NCBI GenBank assembly: GCA_001574975.1
Contig: KQ965821.1
Location: 3,666 to 49,811 of the forward strand
Reading direction: 5' to 3'
Source: Gonapodya prolifera JEL478
Taxonomy: Eukaryota; Monoblepharomycota; Monoblepharidomycetes; Monoblepharidales; Gonapodyaceae
DNA length: 46,146 bases
Position 1 is the stretch's first letter, and each line of letters starts with the position of its first letter. The notes under the pieces were generated by a model. It was not told the DNA's origin and made no database searches. It saw only the letters and a list, made by a program, of their open reading frames with translations. Positions 1 to 9,828 of this stretch are shown here, piece by piece. Made by a program: the position numbers and the translations under genes.

Positions 1-174
1 AAATTTTACTTATAATCCAAGCTTTTTTATTTTTGGTGATCTGAAATACGAAAACATGTTGGGCTTGTTACTGGTTTAACAAATATAAGTAAGATATTTA
101 AAAATTCAATCACCAAAATCCATAACTAAAATATTTAAAAGTATCAAACCTGTTATTCAAAAGTAAAAGATTAA

Positions 175-243
175 GAGGTGGGGGTATCCCTCCTTTGAGT
201 GGGGGTACTCCCCTGGGTGGGGGTATGTAAAACTTGTGACACC
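175..243 (+). repeat. Three-box TGGGGGTA repeat, left copy
   Basis: Three exact TGGGGGTA boxes start at 179, 200 and 218 (spacings 21 and 18 bp). They are followed by TGTAAAACTTGTGAC at 226-240. A diverged copy with the same box spacing and a similar tail lies at 46042-46102 in the opposite orientation. The flank at 1-174 is AT-rich and shows no coding sequence. The element is probably part of a dispersed repeat or a transposon end. No transposase is visible beside it. Confidence 0.7.
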
Positions 244-334
244 AAGGTGACATTGCGGAACCCACTTGTTTGCACAGTAATGTGCAAAATTCAAAACCCA
301 AGATCTGACCTCACCTGTCTACTTCGCAACACAG

Positions 335-1349
335 AATGTTGTCAGGTGGCATTTCAACAGTGTGCAATGTAAGTCTTGTGTTCCAACCACCCCAGGTTCC
401 CTTCTCCTTTCCCTGTCCGACCCACATAATTCCCCCCTTCAGACGTCACCGTCGCCATCCTCTCCGACAGCACGGACATGCGGGGTGGGGCCCTCCAAGT
501 GATCACAAAGCCCGTGGAAGAGGCCACTGCGCTCGTCCTTGCTGAAAAGGCCGGCACTCGCCCGCCCCTTGGACAAGAGGATGGGGTGCTCGAGGTGGCG
601 TACCCCAGGAAAGGATGGTGCATTTTGATGCAGGGAGGGCTGTTTTGGCATCAAGTGACCCCTGTGGTGTCTGTGAGTATTGACAATATCCATACTTTCC
701 ACCTATCGTGCAGCAAATCTGACACAAAATGAACCGCAAGGCTCCCGAGCCCCGCATCACGTGCATCAACAGCTACCAGTCGCGCAGAATCTTCTTGGGC
801 AAGACGGCCTTTGATGGCAAGGACGATTTTACGCGGTACGAGTACTTTGGCGCGATCGATGACGCGGGTGTTGTTCGTGCGTATACATGTCCTGGGCGGG
901 TGTTTGTGGATCACACTAAGTTGCATGTTTCGAAACTCAAAACCTTTTTTTTTTTTCGGATTTTTCTTTTTCTTGGTAGCGCTGGAGTACGCAATTCATA
1001 AGGCGTGGCGAGCGCAGACAGTACTAAACATGCTCGCCGACGGGACGGTACCTTTCTCAGAGGATAAGTCCATGGTACGTGGGCAGTTCGGTTCTGTAAT
1101 GCCGTCTTCCCTTTCCCATTCCCATTTTTGAGCGAATTGCGACAACTGACAACGGACAACTGCCCACTGCCCCGCCCTCCCCCCCTCCCTCCCTCCCTTC
1201 AGATTCTCTCCGTCCTCGACCACGCCATTGCCGAGCTGCAGCAGTGCAAGCACAGCATCGAGTCCGTCGAGAACCACTCCAAGGATCCGCGAAAGAAGGA
1301 AGAGTGGGACGAGGCGGCGGCGCTGAGAGCCAAGGGTCTGCGGCTTTGA
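335..1349 (+). CDS. 2-oxoglutarate/Fe(II) oxygenase-like protein, 5' part missing
   Basis: Five exons can be joined in one frame: 335-368, 443-672, 741-876, 980-1074 and 1203-1349 (TGA). The product has the core of a family of bacterial and fungal double-stranded beta-helix oxygenase-like proteins: RWHFNS, then VTVAILSDSTDMRGG, then GWCILMQGGLFWHQVTPV, then EPRITCINSYQ, LEYAIHKAWRAQ and a charged helical C-terminus. The family normally carries H-x-D in the first motif and a distal His in the second. Here the first motif reads H-F-N, so a metal ligand may be lost, while the distal His (FWHQV) is present. About 150 N-terminal residues expected for the family are absent from positions 1-334, where the G-rich repeat lies instead. 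The start is either lost or upstream of the window behind an unusually long intron. The family assignment is from remembered motif pattern. Confidence 0.6.
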
Positions 1350-2481
1350 GGCGTAGAGAGGACGGTTCTGTTGTATGTTGGGAGCGGGGTTTCAAAGGTC
1401 GGGAAGTGAGAGGATTTTGTGTAGATTTAGAGGAGGTTTAAACGTGATAGTGGTAGCAGAATCAAGTGATATCCGTGAAGAGAGCTTTTGAGAGGCGCAA
1501 GTGCTTGATCAGTGATCTCCGCCGTTTGACTTTTCAACCAGTTTCAACGTTTGTTTGAGTGTCTTTCGCCCTACACATCGAAACAATTTCACAGTTGGGC
1601 GACACCCCAAAGAAGAACACAGCGGAAGTTGCTGTGCGGTCGTCTCTGTTGTTAGCTACTGCCAATCTTTGGATGTTGAAGTTGGAATTCAGCCGGATCC
1701 ACGTCAATCATTTTGGACAGAATTGCGCACTTCCACGCCTGCATTGGCTCCACGATTCATGCTGCCTTCGTCTGCTGATTTAGAGGCTTGCTGCATCGCG
1801 GCAATATCAAGTGTGTCTCAAGAGGACGATGAAATTAAGACGTGTCGAGAAGCTGGTACAAGTGCGTACGAAGTAGTGTTTTGTGTGAACCGCATGCTTG
1901 ATGGCGGTAATGGCGCCATCGGCAGCTGAAGGAAGATGTTGTTGAACTGATAGACTACTGCACATATCAATATTCGAATTCGAAGCGTAATATGTAGCTG
2001 AGCATGACCGTAAGCCGCAGACAATCTTTGTGGGGTAAACCCATTGCGGCACTCAACCGCCACCAAGTCTTCCTTTTTTGAACCTGTGGACGGTATGTAG
2101 GCGATAAATGGCGCCCGCGACACGTGGAATCGCGACTCTGACGGAGACAGCTAAAACACAGCACCAGCAATGTAATCCAGATGCCAACTACCAATTTTAT
2201 TTGCTTGCTTCGTCTCAGTCTTTCTGCTTTCGGGGAGACACGTGTGGTTGATGGTCCGCAACGCCAAAGATAACCCGAGATTGTCTCCCCAGGTGCTTTT
2301 GTGGCGTTGCAGTTCGTTTGCTTCGGACGTCCATCCACTCCCTGCAGGAGGCACTCCCGTAATGACCCGACCATCGGGACTGTGCCGAAGATAACATGCC
2401 ACGTCTCTTCCAACACCCAAAGCCGAGCCGGCCACGGAACACTCCCCCCATCCGAATTCCACAGAAATCCACAGCTGCGCG
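1350..2481. other. Intergenic, no supported gene
   Basis: Short open frames occur on both strands (for example 1555-1929 plus and 1967-2416 minus), but none shows a recognisable motif, a plausible splice chain or a codon pattern like the neighbouring genes. It must contain the promoter of the downstream amidase. Confidence 0.5.
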
Positions 2482-4779
2482 ATGTCCGAGGACTGGAGAA
2501 CGTTCGTTAAGAAGGTGAATCCATCCCGATATAATATCAACCTTGACACCTCCCTCAATCGCCGGCCCCCACCCTCGGTTCATCTCCAGGTGCAACACGA
2601 CTACCGTGACTCCAGGATTCCAGCAGAATGGAAGATTCCGGAACAGGTGCTCGCCGAAGCGACGGACTTGGACGTCATCCACCGGATCCCGACTCACCTT
2701 TCTTCACGAGAGATCGAAATAACGGGCAAAACCGCGGCCGAGGTACGTCTGATATACATCCGTGGTGACTCTGAGTTTCGTACAAACATAACGTACATGT
2801 CCGTTTTCCCCCCCAGTCTCTTTCTGACGTCACAAAAAGCTCGTTCGGCTCATGGCGTCTGGCTCGCTGACGTCCGTCGAAGTCACGCGCGCCTTCTGCC
2901 ACCGCGCATCCGTCGCGCACCAGTACGTCTGCTGTCTGACCGAAGTGCTGTTCGAGCAGGCCCTGAAGCGGGCGCAGGAGTGCGACGACTACCTCAAGTC
3001 GACCGGAAAGACCAAAGGGCCTTTGCACGGCCTTCCCATCTCCATCAAAGGTGATTTGATGTGCGGGAAACGTGTGCGATTTGCCCCTCGTGTTCCACGC
3101 ACCCCCCTTCTCGCTTGCAGAGGAGCACGCCATGAAGGGAACGCTCGTCACGTGGGGCTTTGTTGAGTGGGCAAGGGACGGTCCGGTGGACTTTGACTCT
3201 GCCATTGTGCAGACTCTCCACAAGGCTGGTGCTCTGATTTTCTGTAAAACGAACAGTGAGTCGTTTCATTTGCAAAAAGTGAGAATTACCCTCGCCAACA
3301 AGTACTTTTTTTTTATCAGTACCGAGTGCTCTCATTAGTTTCGAAACCAACAATGTTGTGTGGGGAAGAGCACTCAATCCCTTCAACCGCAAGGCTGTTC
3401 CGGGGGGGAGCACGGGAGGCGAGGGCTGTTTGATCGGTTGCGGGGGAAGCCCAATGGGAGTGAGTACATAGACTTGCAATGCAATTCAGCTGGCTCTGCT
3501 CGTATCAACTCAACTCACTGTTTCGATCAAACTTGACAAAAGGTTGGGTCCGACATTGGCGGCTCCATTCGGGTGCCGAGCTCGATCAACGGCTTGGTGA
3601 GCATCCTCCTGGCGGATGATCTGCTTTTGCGATTGACCTAGAGATCACATCGACGCTCCCACAGTACGCCTTGAAGCCTTCCACGAGGCGATTCGCATAC
3701 AACAAGGCCAAGCTGCCATACATTGGCGCCCCGGACGCAGTGTTACCCGTCAACGGCCCACTCTCCCGATCCGTTGATGACATTGAGCTCTACACGCGCG
3801 TTCAGTGCGAAATGGAAGGCTGGCGGATCGACCGTGAGTTTTGCGTGCACGTTTATCGACGTCAACGTCCGGCAAATTGGTCTCACGAGTGTCCGTCCTT
3901 TTAAAGCGAATGTGCTCCCAAGGCCATACGTCAAGCCAGAACTCCCCAAGAAGCTCCGCATGGGGTATATTCTGGACAACGGGATCTGCAAGCCTGTCGG
4001 ACCCGTGGCGCGCGCTATTCGGACTGTGGCGGCTGGGATGAAGAAGGCGGGGCATGGTACAATGGAAGTCGATTTCAAGGCAGGAGGCCAGTTGATGGAC
4101 TTGACTGTGAGTCATGTTGTGTTCCATGACCGATCCAGAAGATTTTTGAGAAACCTTTGTCCTTTGCTACCCTCCGTAAGATCTATTTCATTGACTGCCA
4201 CAAGGACAGCGTCATGGAGATTGTCAAGAAAGGTTTGTCGCTATGCAACAATCTGCGTTGGCGATATGTCAGGGGGCTAAACTCCCTGTTCGTACATGTT
4301 AACACACAGGAGGAGAGGGCTTCACACCCTCGGTCGCGCCGCACTTTGTTCACTCCCGTCCGGATCCCGACGTGGCCGAGCTCTGGCCCAAAATCATCGA
4401 GCGGGAGACACTCAAGGAACAGTTCTTGGCGATCTTCGAGGACAACAACCTGGACTTCATCATCGCACCTGTGATTGGTCTTCCAAGCTACCCGCACGAC
4501 CGGAGCTTCGACGCAGTGGCGGCTGGCTCCTACACCATGGCCTTCAACCTGCTGGACTTGCCCGTTGGAATCGTTCCGGTCACCAAGGTTACTCCTGAAG
4601 ACAAGCCCACGGACAAATACGTCGCGCGCCACCCCCTGGAGCAAGTCGTGTACGACATGTTTGAGAACGAGTTCGACACCTTCCTGAATGTGCCCATTGG
4701 CGTTCAGGTCGTGGGGCGGCGTGGGTTTGAAGAGTGGGTCATTGAGTGCATGAAGGTGGTTGACAAGGTTTGCCGATAA
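2482..4779 (+). CDS. Amidase (amidase-signature family, acetamidase/fatty-acid-amide-hydrolase type)
   Basis: This is a complete multi-exon serine amidase. The start MSEDWRTFVKK is at 2482, the first intron is 2513-2590, and the second exon carries the fungal hallmark RIPAEWKIP. The third exon begins LVRLMASGSLTSVEVTRAF. All three parts of the Ser-cisSer-Lys triad are visible: Lys in GLPISIK (about 3050), the cis-Ser in PGGSTGGEG (about 3400) and the nucleophile Ser in VGSDIGGSIRVPS (about 3545-3580). Downstream exons continue with YALKPSTRRFAY, GPLSRSVDDIELYTR and LRMGYILDNG. The C-terminal exon runs from about 4312 to 4779 (GLPSYPHDRSFDAVAAGS, then LPVGIVPVTKV, then PIGVQVVGRRGFEEW). Introns around 2743-2839, 3051-3120 and 3256-3320 have canonical borders and keep the frame. 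Members hydrolyse small or lipid amides in the cytosol. The substrate cannot be told from sequence. It appears functional. Confidence 0.88.
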
Positions 4780-4874
4780 ATATAAGCAATGGGAGTTTGA
4801 GTGTATGCGCAGGTAATTGGAATGTATAAATGAAAGTGGTTGGTAACCATTGTATTTTCTAGGGTTCTAACCCC

Positions 4875-5629
4875 CTACTTGTGTAGTTTCTGAGCTTTCT
4901 CAGTCAGTTTCCAGTTGCGGACACCTAGCTGGACGTTGATATTCTTTGGCTCCCTCACACGCGCAATAGTCACACCCATTGTGTTCAACTTTGCACGCAA
5001 TCCCCTGCTGAATAAATAATCGTCGTGACCATAGTGCTCGGCCCAAGCGTTGTACGCTCGCGTAATGGTAACGAAATGAAGTGTTGCCCATATGATGTCT
5101 CCATGCACTCGCTCCAAAATAGCGTCCAAAGCGCAGTCCGCGAACGCACTGCGTTACTAACTATCATCTCTATATCCTCATTGCCCTCATTGTCCTCGTT
5201 GACCTCTTCGTTGCCGTCGTCGGCGTTACTCCCATTGTCGCTCATATCGTCACTCCCATCGTCACTCCCATTCTCAGAGGGAGTGACCCTCCCAATCACT
5301 GGAATTTCGGGGACATCGTCCGAGAGCATGTCCTCGGCAAATGAAATGCCTGAAGTGTGTTCAATGGTCGCTCTGTGTCCTGGTACTTCTGCACCTATTG
5401 GGACTTCTTCCCGTGGTACGGTGCCACTTGTGCCATCTCCAGTTCGTCCGTTTGCCAGCGTCCCCAACTTCCATTGCAGCTTCAACAGTTCGATTTTGTA
5501 ATTCATCTGTTTTGTTTTCTCTTGCATTTGCTTGGTTCTCTCCTGCACTAGCAAAACTTCCATGGGAGTGTTACGCTCGATTGCAGCCCGGTGATGTGCA
5601 GAATCAGTGACCGCGTCGGGTGACTCCAT
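4875..5629 (-). pseudogene. Decayed giant-virus D5-like C-terminal domain, copy 1
   Basis: Two minus-strand frames overlap and together make one product. The upstream frame (5629 down to about 5070) starts MESPDAVTDSAHHRAA. It has a Gln/Glu/Lys coiled coil (QERTKQMQEKTKQMNYKIEL), then an acidic Asp/Asn/Gly/Ser-rich linker, and ends WTLFWSECMETSYGQHF. The downstream frame (to 4875) carries VTITRAYNAWAEHYGHDDY, then MGVTIARVREPKNINVQLGV, and ends at a TAG. These last pieces are clearly paralogous to the C-terminus of the D5-like remnant at 7695-8153 (SITKAYNAWLKQAGYNFNTY, IGRVREVENANVQQGV). The switch of frame falls near 5065-5075 and no splice sites are visible there. The helicase domain is absent from this copy, and the coiled-coil/acidic N-terminus is not shared with the other copy. 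It is an endogenised fragment and not a working gene. Confidence 0.6.
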
Positions 5630-6493
5630 CGATGTGACGATGTCGAGTGGACCTTTTGAGAGTAAGTTTTTATGTGAAAATATTTTCGGCTAAACTACTG
5701 CTTAAGGTTAAATAAAAAGGAACTTAAAAAAGTGTTCGCCGTTTCGGTCCTCGAGGTAGACTCTCCGTACCGGACCACGAATCGAATACTAGGACAAAAG
5801 ATTCGTCGGTGGCGGGCCAAGACACTACGCCAATGGAGCGAAACAGCGTTCCTCGCACAAACGCAAGGTCAAGTCAAAGGAGGCAAAGAGGGGCGCAGGA
5901 TTCTCGCGCAGGAATCATGGGCAAAAAGAGGAAGCACGAAGGAAAGATAAACTCATGGACACACTACGCGAATTGTGGGCGGTCAAAATCCATAAAGTGA
6001 TGGCGCGGGGTTTCGCACCGCCAGCCGAGTTCATTTGAGAAGGTGGGGATCGAGAGTCATCAAAGTGTTCGCCACACTAAGAAGTTAGGCTAGAGTTACC
6101 TAACCCCCATTTGACCAAATGAAATACAGTCGCCCGCGTTACAGTGAAAAAAAATCTTGTTTATTCGGATGAGGAACGCACCTTGCAACCATAAGCTTGT
6201 AGTTGGTACGTGGTTCTGCCAAGTCAAAAATGAGGAAAAGAAGGCATCACCGCTAACCGAGCGATGGAGTCTTCTTCTTTGGTCACTGTGGTTGTTGATT
6301 TTGAAGATACTTTTATATAGAGCCTTGTGAGAACAAGGGGTGGGTGAGTGTAGGACGAAGAGTATGAGACCCTTTTGCCGAAATTAGGAACCAATGGCGA
6401 CCAATGACACTCGGGGAGCCGAGTGTGGTGCCCGATTCCTCTTCCACCTTTGCTAACCACTTTTGAAAAGCAAACGACCGACCCTAACTTCAT
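5630..6493. other. Non-coding stretch between the viral-like fragment and the repeat array
   Basis: AT-rich around 5660-5730, then sequence with no convincing coding frame. The 72-aa plus frame at 5732-5950 is Arg-rich and shows no motif. A perfect 7-bp hairpin, CACTCGG..CCGAGTG, lies at 6408-6425. It belongs to the recurrent stem-loop described under 6751-7341. Confidence 0.5.
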
Positions 6494-6726
6494 CGTACGC
6501 CTCAAACCACACACGGTTTGCCGGGTGCACGCTACCCCCTAATCAGACCGTGTAGGGTACTGAGTCAAAATTCCAAAGCAGCACTTCACCGTATGCCTCG
6601 AACCACACCCGGTTTACCGGGTGCACGCTACCCCCATAATCAGACCATGTAGGGTACTGAGTCAAAATTCCAAAGCAGCACTTAACCGTATACCTCGAAC
6701 CACACCCGGCTCACCCCGGGGCGCTA
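6494..6726. repeat. Tandem repeat, about 97-bp unit, 2.4 copies
   Basis: Units start at 6494, 6590 and 6687, each with CGTAYRCCTCRAACCACACM at the head. The first two units run through a common body (GGGTGCACGCTACCCC, TGTAGGGTACTGAGTC, AAATTCCAAAGCAGCACTT). The third breaks off after about 40 bp. The copies differ at only a few positions, so the duplication is fairly recent or still homogenised. Confidence 0.85.
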
Positions 6727-6750
6727 TCATAGCCACCTGAGAAAGGTTCG

Positions 6751-7341
6751 CAACCACACTTGGAGAGCCGAGTGAAATCTAACATACCCTAATTGTGTTT
6801 GGCCGGAGTCAATTGTCCAAAGAAAGAACTACCGGCTTCTCAAGCCACACGCTGCGACCGGAGCGTGTTCACACCATTTGGTGGTTCCGATTGTCTCTAG
6901 CAATGAGAACCAGTCCTCACCTTCCCTACACCCCCTCTATATCACACAGGTGTGACCTCTATAGAAGAGTAGTTTTAGAATCTTGCAACCATGGAACCAC
7001 AAAGAATAAGTGCTGTCTCGGCGTGCCGTGTCTTCTCTCTCTTCTTGAATTTGAGTTTGAGAACAACGTACGAACAACGTGCTTATGGTTCCAAGTCGCG
7101 TTGAAAATATATAACTTTAATTTATTTTGGCATTCTGCCTTTTCATGGGCTAGTTGGTACCCCCAAAACACACACTCTTTCGCAGAGTGTGCTCTTCTTG
7201 TGCTCTGAGTGTGTCAGGGTCCGGATTCAAAAGTGAAGGCTGGAAAATTGTCCCGAACCACCCTCGGCTCTCTGAGTGAAAAACTGCCACAGCCAGCTGT
7301 GTTTGACCTGGGTCAATTGTTCCGAACCACACTTGGAGAGC
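6751..7341. repeat. Recurrent stem-loop CACTTGG..CCRAGTG and a second hairpin
   Basis: The imperfect palindrome CACTTGGAGAGCCGAGTG at 6756-6773 recurs with small changes near 7262-7282 (CCCTCGGCTCTCTGAGTG) and 7330-7347 (CACTTGGAGAGCCAAGTG). A perfect-arm version lies at 6408-6425. Most are preceded by CGAACCAC. A separate perfect hairpin, CACACTC TTTCGCA GAGTGTG, lies at 7171-7191. The shared head CGAACCACAC also starts each unit of the tandem array, so array, direct repeats and hairpins seem built from one motif. Confidence 0.6.
6752..7107 (+). repeat. ~355-bp direct repeat, copy A
   Basis: The stretch from AACCACACTTGGAGAGCC (6752) to GTTGAAAA (7107) recurs at 7325-7677 with scattered substitutions and small indels. 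Both copies hold TAACATACCCTAA, TGGCCGGAGTCAATTGTCC, GGTGGTTCCGATTGTCTCT, CACACAGGTGTGACCTCTAT and TGCTTATGGTTCCAAG. Each contains the palindrome CACACAGGTGTG close to a TATA-like CCTCTATA, as a promoter might. The pair could be remains of long terminal repeats or of a viral repeat region. There is no clear coding frame. Confidence 0.8.
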
Positions 7342-7677
7342 CAAGTGAAATCTAACATACCCTAACTGTGTTTGGCCGGAGTCAATTGTCCAAGGAAAGA
7401 ACTACCGGTTTCTCAACCCACACTCTGCGCCCCAAGCATGTTCACATCATTTGGTGGTTCCGATTGTCTCTAGCAATGAGAACCAGTCCTCATTCTCAGG
7501 CTCTGCCTTCACACACACAGGTGTGACCTCTATATAAAAGTAGTTTTAAATTGCAGCCATGGATAACCACAAAGAATAAGCACTGCCTCGGCGCGCCGTG
7601 TCTTCTCTCTCTTCCTGTTTTTGAGTTTGAGAACCACATACGAACTACGTGCTTATGGTTCCAAGTTGCGTTGAAAA
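7325..7677 (+). repeat. ~355-bp direct repeat, copy B
   Basis: Second copy of the repeat at 6752-7107, in the same orientation and offset by about 570 bp. It ends only about 20 bp before the stop codon of the D5-like remnant on the opposite strand. It contains the same CACACAGGTGTG palindrome, here followed by CCTCTATATAAAAG, a good TATA-like box. Confidence 0.8.
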
Positions 7678-7694
7678 ACTAATATCGTTTCTGG

Positions 7695-8595
7695 CTAGTT
7701 GTCAAGTACTGCTAGCCCGGCCTCTGATAGTTTGTGATTATTGACACCTTGTTGCACGTTTGCATTCTCAACTTCCCTCACTCTTCCAATCCGTACGTCC
7801 ATTTGTTCAAGCCTGCTGCGGAGACTCTGCAAGTAAGTGTTGAAGTTGTATCCAGCTTGTTTCAGCCAAGCGTTATAAGCCTTTGTGATGGAAGAGAAAT
7901 GTAGGTGCTTGGATGACGTCCGTTTGACACATTCATCCCAAAACTGCAGCCATGGATCAGTCTCTTCACGAACCTTCTTGTTTTTAGCAACGACTTGGGG
8001 AGTTGGACAGAGGCCCTTAATTTCGTAAATCTTCCAGTAGTTGATCAGAACTTTCACCAGTTCCAGTTTCCAGAGAGGAAGTTTGTCCTTCAGACGCTTA
8101 TTGATGAGTTTCTTTTTTGGGCCAGTGGGCCCAAAGCGCTTTGTTGTCTGCATCCATCTCAGGGATTGTATTGCACATTATGGTGATCTTTGCCTGCGTC
8201 TTGAAATGAGTGATCTCATTTGAGTACAGTGCTCTTGCCGCAATGGTATCGTTTCCCGTTATGAGCTTGATGAATGCACTGTTCAGCTTCAGCGAGCTCT
8301 GGTTCGCACCCGATTTCTGTGGCTCGCTGATGAACACAGCGCGTTTGCCAATAAGCTCCATCAAGTCGGGCTGTGGAGAACCCAGTGGAGGGCGATCCCC
8401 TGTTGCCATCTTAGAGTCAACCATTACGCAGTACTCTCCAAGGGTTTCTTTCACGAGGTCCGCAAGAACACTCTTCCCGTTTCTTGTTCTGCCGTTGAAG
8501 ATGGTGAAAATTTCTTCATGTGTCCCTTCGTGCAGCATGGTGGAGAGGTATGTGAGCAGATACTCATGCTGGCTCTCGTCGGGTTGTATGTCCAA
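7695..8595 (-). pseudogene. Endogenised giant-virus D5-like primase-helicase (SF3 helicase), decayed, copy 2
   Basis: Two overlapping minus-strand frames make one broken gene. The upstream frame (8595 to 8098) has the SF3/D5 helicase core: Walker A in FNGRTRNGKSV (about 8465-8495), Walker B-like RAVFISEPQ, then LITGNDTIAARALYSNEI and ITIMCNTIPEMDADNKALW. The downstream frame (8153 to 7695) carries the C-terminal region (KLPLWKLELVKVLINYWKIY, SITKAYNAWLKQAGYNFNTY, IGRVREVENANVQQGV) and ends at TAG. This order is diagnostic of the D5-like primase-helicases of nucleocytoplasmic large DNA viruses. At the join the region that should hold the Arg-rich strand after the third motif is missing and the frame changes. 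A TAG sits in frame just before the helicase part, at 8620-8622. The primase half was not found. In a virus this enzyme works at the replication fork. Here it is a dead insertion. Confidence 0.8.
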
Positions 8596-9828
8596 GGTTG
8601 CCTTTTGCGACGCGAGATTCTAACGTGAGTTGCTGACAAGTGATGTTGTTGTGAGAATATAATATGACGGTTAATTTGCTCGCGCCAATGCCAAGTGTCA
8701 AAGTAGGTTGGGTCAGACATGCTGAGCAACTCTTTTGCGCTTAAGTGCATGCCAAGGCCACAACCTGCTTCGCGACGCGACCAGAAGCGCAGCGCTTGTC
8801 TACCACCCAGACTGAACGTGTGGTCAGGTGGCACTTCTTCTTCTGAACACCATCCGCCAAAGAGATCATCCTTGATGGGTAAAGACGATCCAGACCCGGA
8901 ATGTGCGCTTCAACAACTGCGCGCCGCGCACTTTCCTCAACGTCTTCCAGGAGAACAATGGCAAACATAGTGCATGGTTTCAGAAATTGGCCGCAGAAAT
9001 GGAATGATCACAACGTGAAGAACCACCCTTTCGTTTGCCTTGAGATTCAAAATCTCTAACCGTTATAGCAGAATGCAATATTCTAGTCCTTGTGCCTCTT
9101 CACTGACGGCCTCACAAAACCCCCTTGTTCACGACATTGCAACGCGCCACGTTGACCTCAACCGAACAGTGGACAACCCACGTTGACCTCAACCGAACAG
9201 TGGACAACGCCCGCGTGAACGAGACGGCAAAAATATTCGCTTTCACCTACCTCATCACTCAATGAAATTATGCATAACAAATCCAAGGACAACTCTGTCT
9301 CTAAGCTCTTACAAGAACTTGCAGAAGTAGGCTATTGCTGCAAGATCGATCGTTCATGATACAAAGGGCTCCGTGTGGAGATGCTGGAGTTGTACAGAGG
9401 ATGAAGGCCACTCTCGTGCCCTGGAAAGAGGTGCAATTTTCGATCAGTGTGCCACGGCCATGCGCAAATCGACATCCTGATCCTCGCTCTGGCTTCGTCC
9501 GTTACGTTTTCGGACAGAACACCATTCCTGGGGACCCGTGATTCCTCTTGCTGTGACCTGGCACTGCGACTACCCGCAGTTAAGGTGGTGCGGGCAGCAC
9601 CAGTTCGATTCTGAACATTATTGCGTCTGTTCACACGTTGGACATTCGTCACACGGATGCAATCTTGTTACAAACTCAATGTTTTAGTTCATATACCATG
9701 TGCGCATCTAAAGACGGGAGCTCCACGCAGCGAAGGTTGAACCAGGAGCGGGCAAAAGACATTGTATTTCCAAGAATAAATACGTATCATAAAAGGCATG
9801 GTACCAGCCAATGTCACTATCAGCCCCT
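8596..9828. other. Stretch with no supported gene; possible upstream debris of the viral insertion
   Basis: Minus-strand frames at 8741-8968 and 8451-8834 have a protein-like look (HIPGLDRLYPSRMISLADG, LLSMSDPTYFDTWHW) and lie where more N-terminal parts of a D5-like protein would be, but I cannot match them to any domain. The frame at 9332-9652 minus has no motif. A poly(A)-type AATAAA occurs on the plus strand at 9775-9780. The downstream sequence of the M13 gene on the minus strand lies in this interval. Confidence 0.4.
9147..9208. repeat. 31-bp exact tandem duplication
   Basis: The 31-bp unit starting CCACGTTGACCTCAACCGAA occurs at 9147-9177 and again at 9178-9208 with no mismatch. Confidence 0.9.

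Noticed and set aside
175-243. Telomeric repeat at the left end
   Set aside because: TGGGGGTA boxes are only three, irregularly spaced and not a continuous TTAGGG-type array.
6494-6726. CRISPR array
   Set aside because: The units are contiguous with no spacers, and the genome is eukaryotic.
9332-9652. Minus-strand 106-aa frame as a further viral piece
   Set aside because: No recognisable helicase or primase motif and no paralogy to the two viral remnants.
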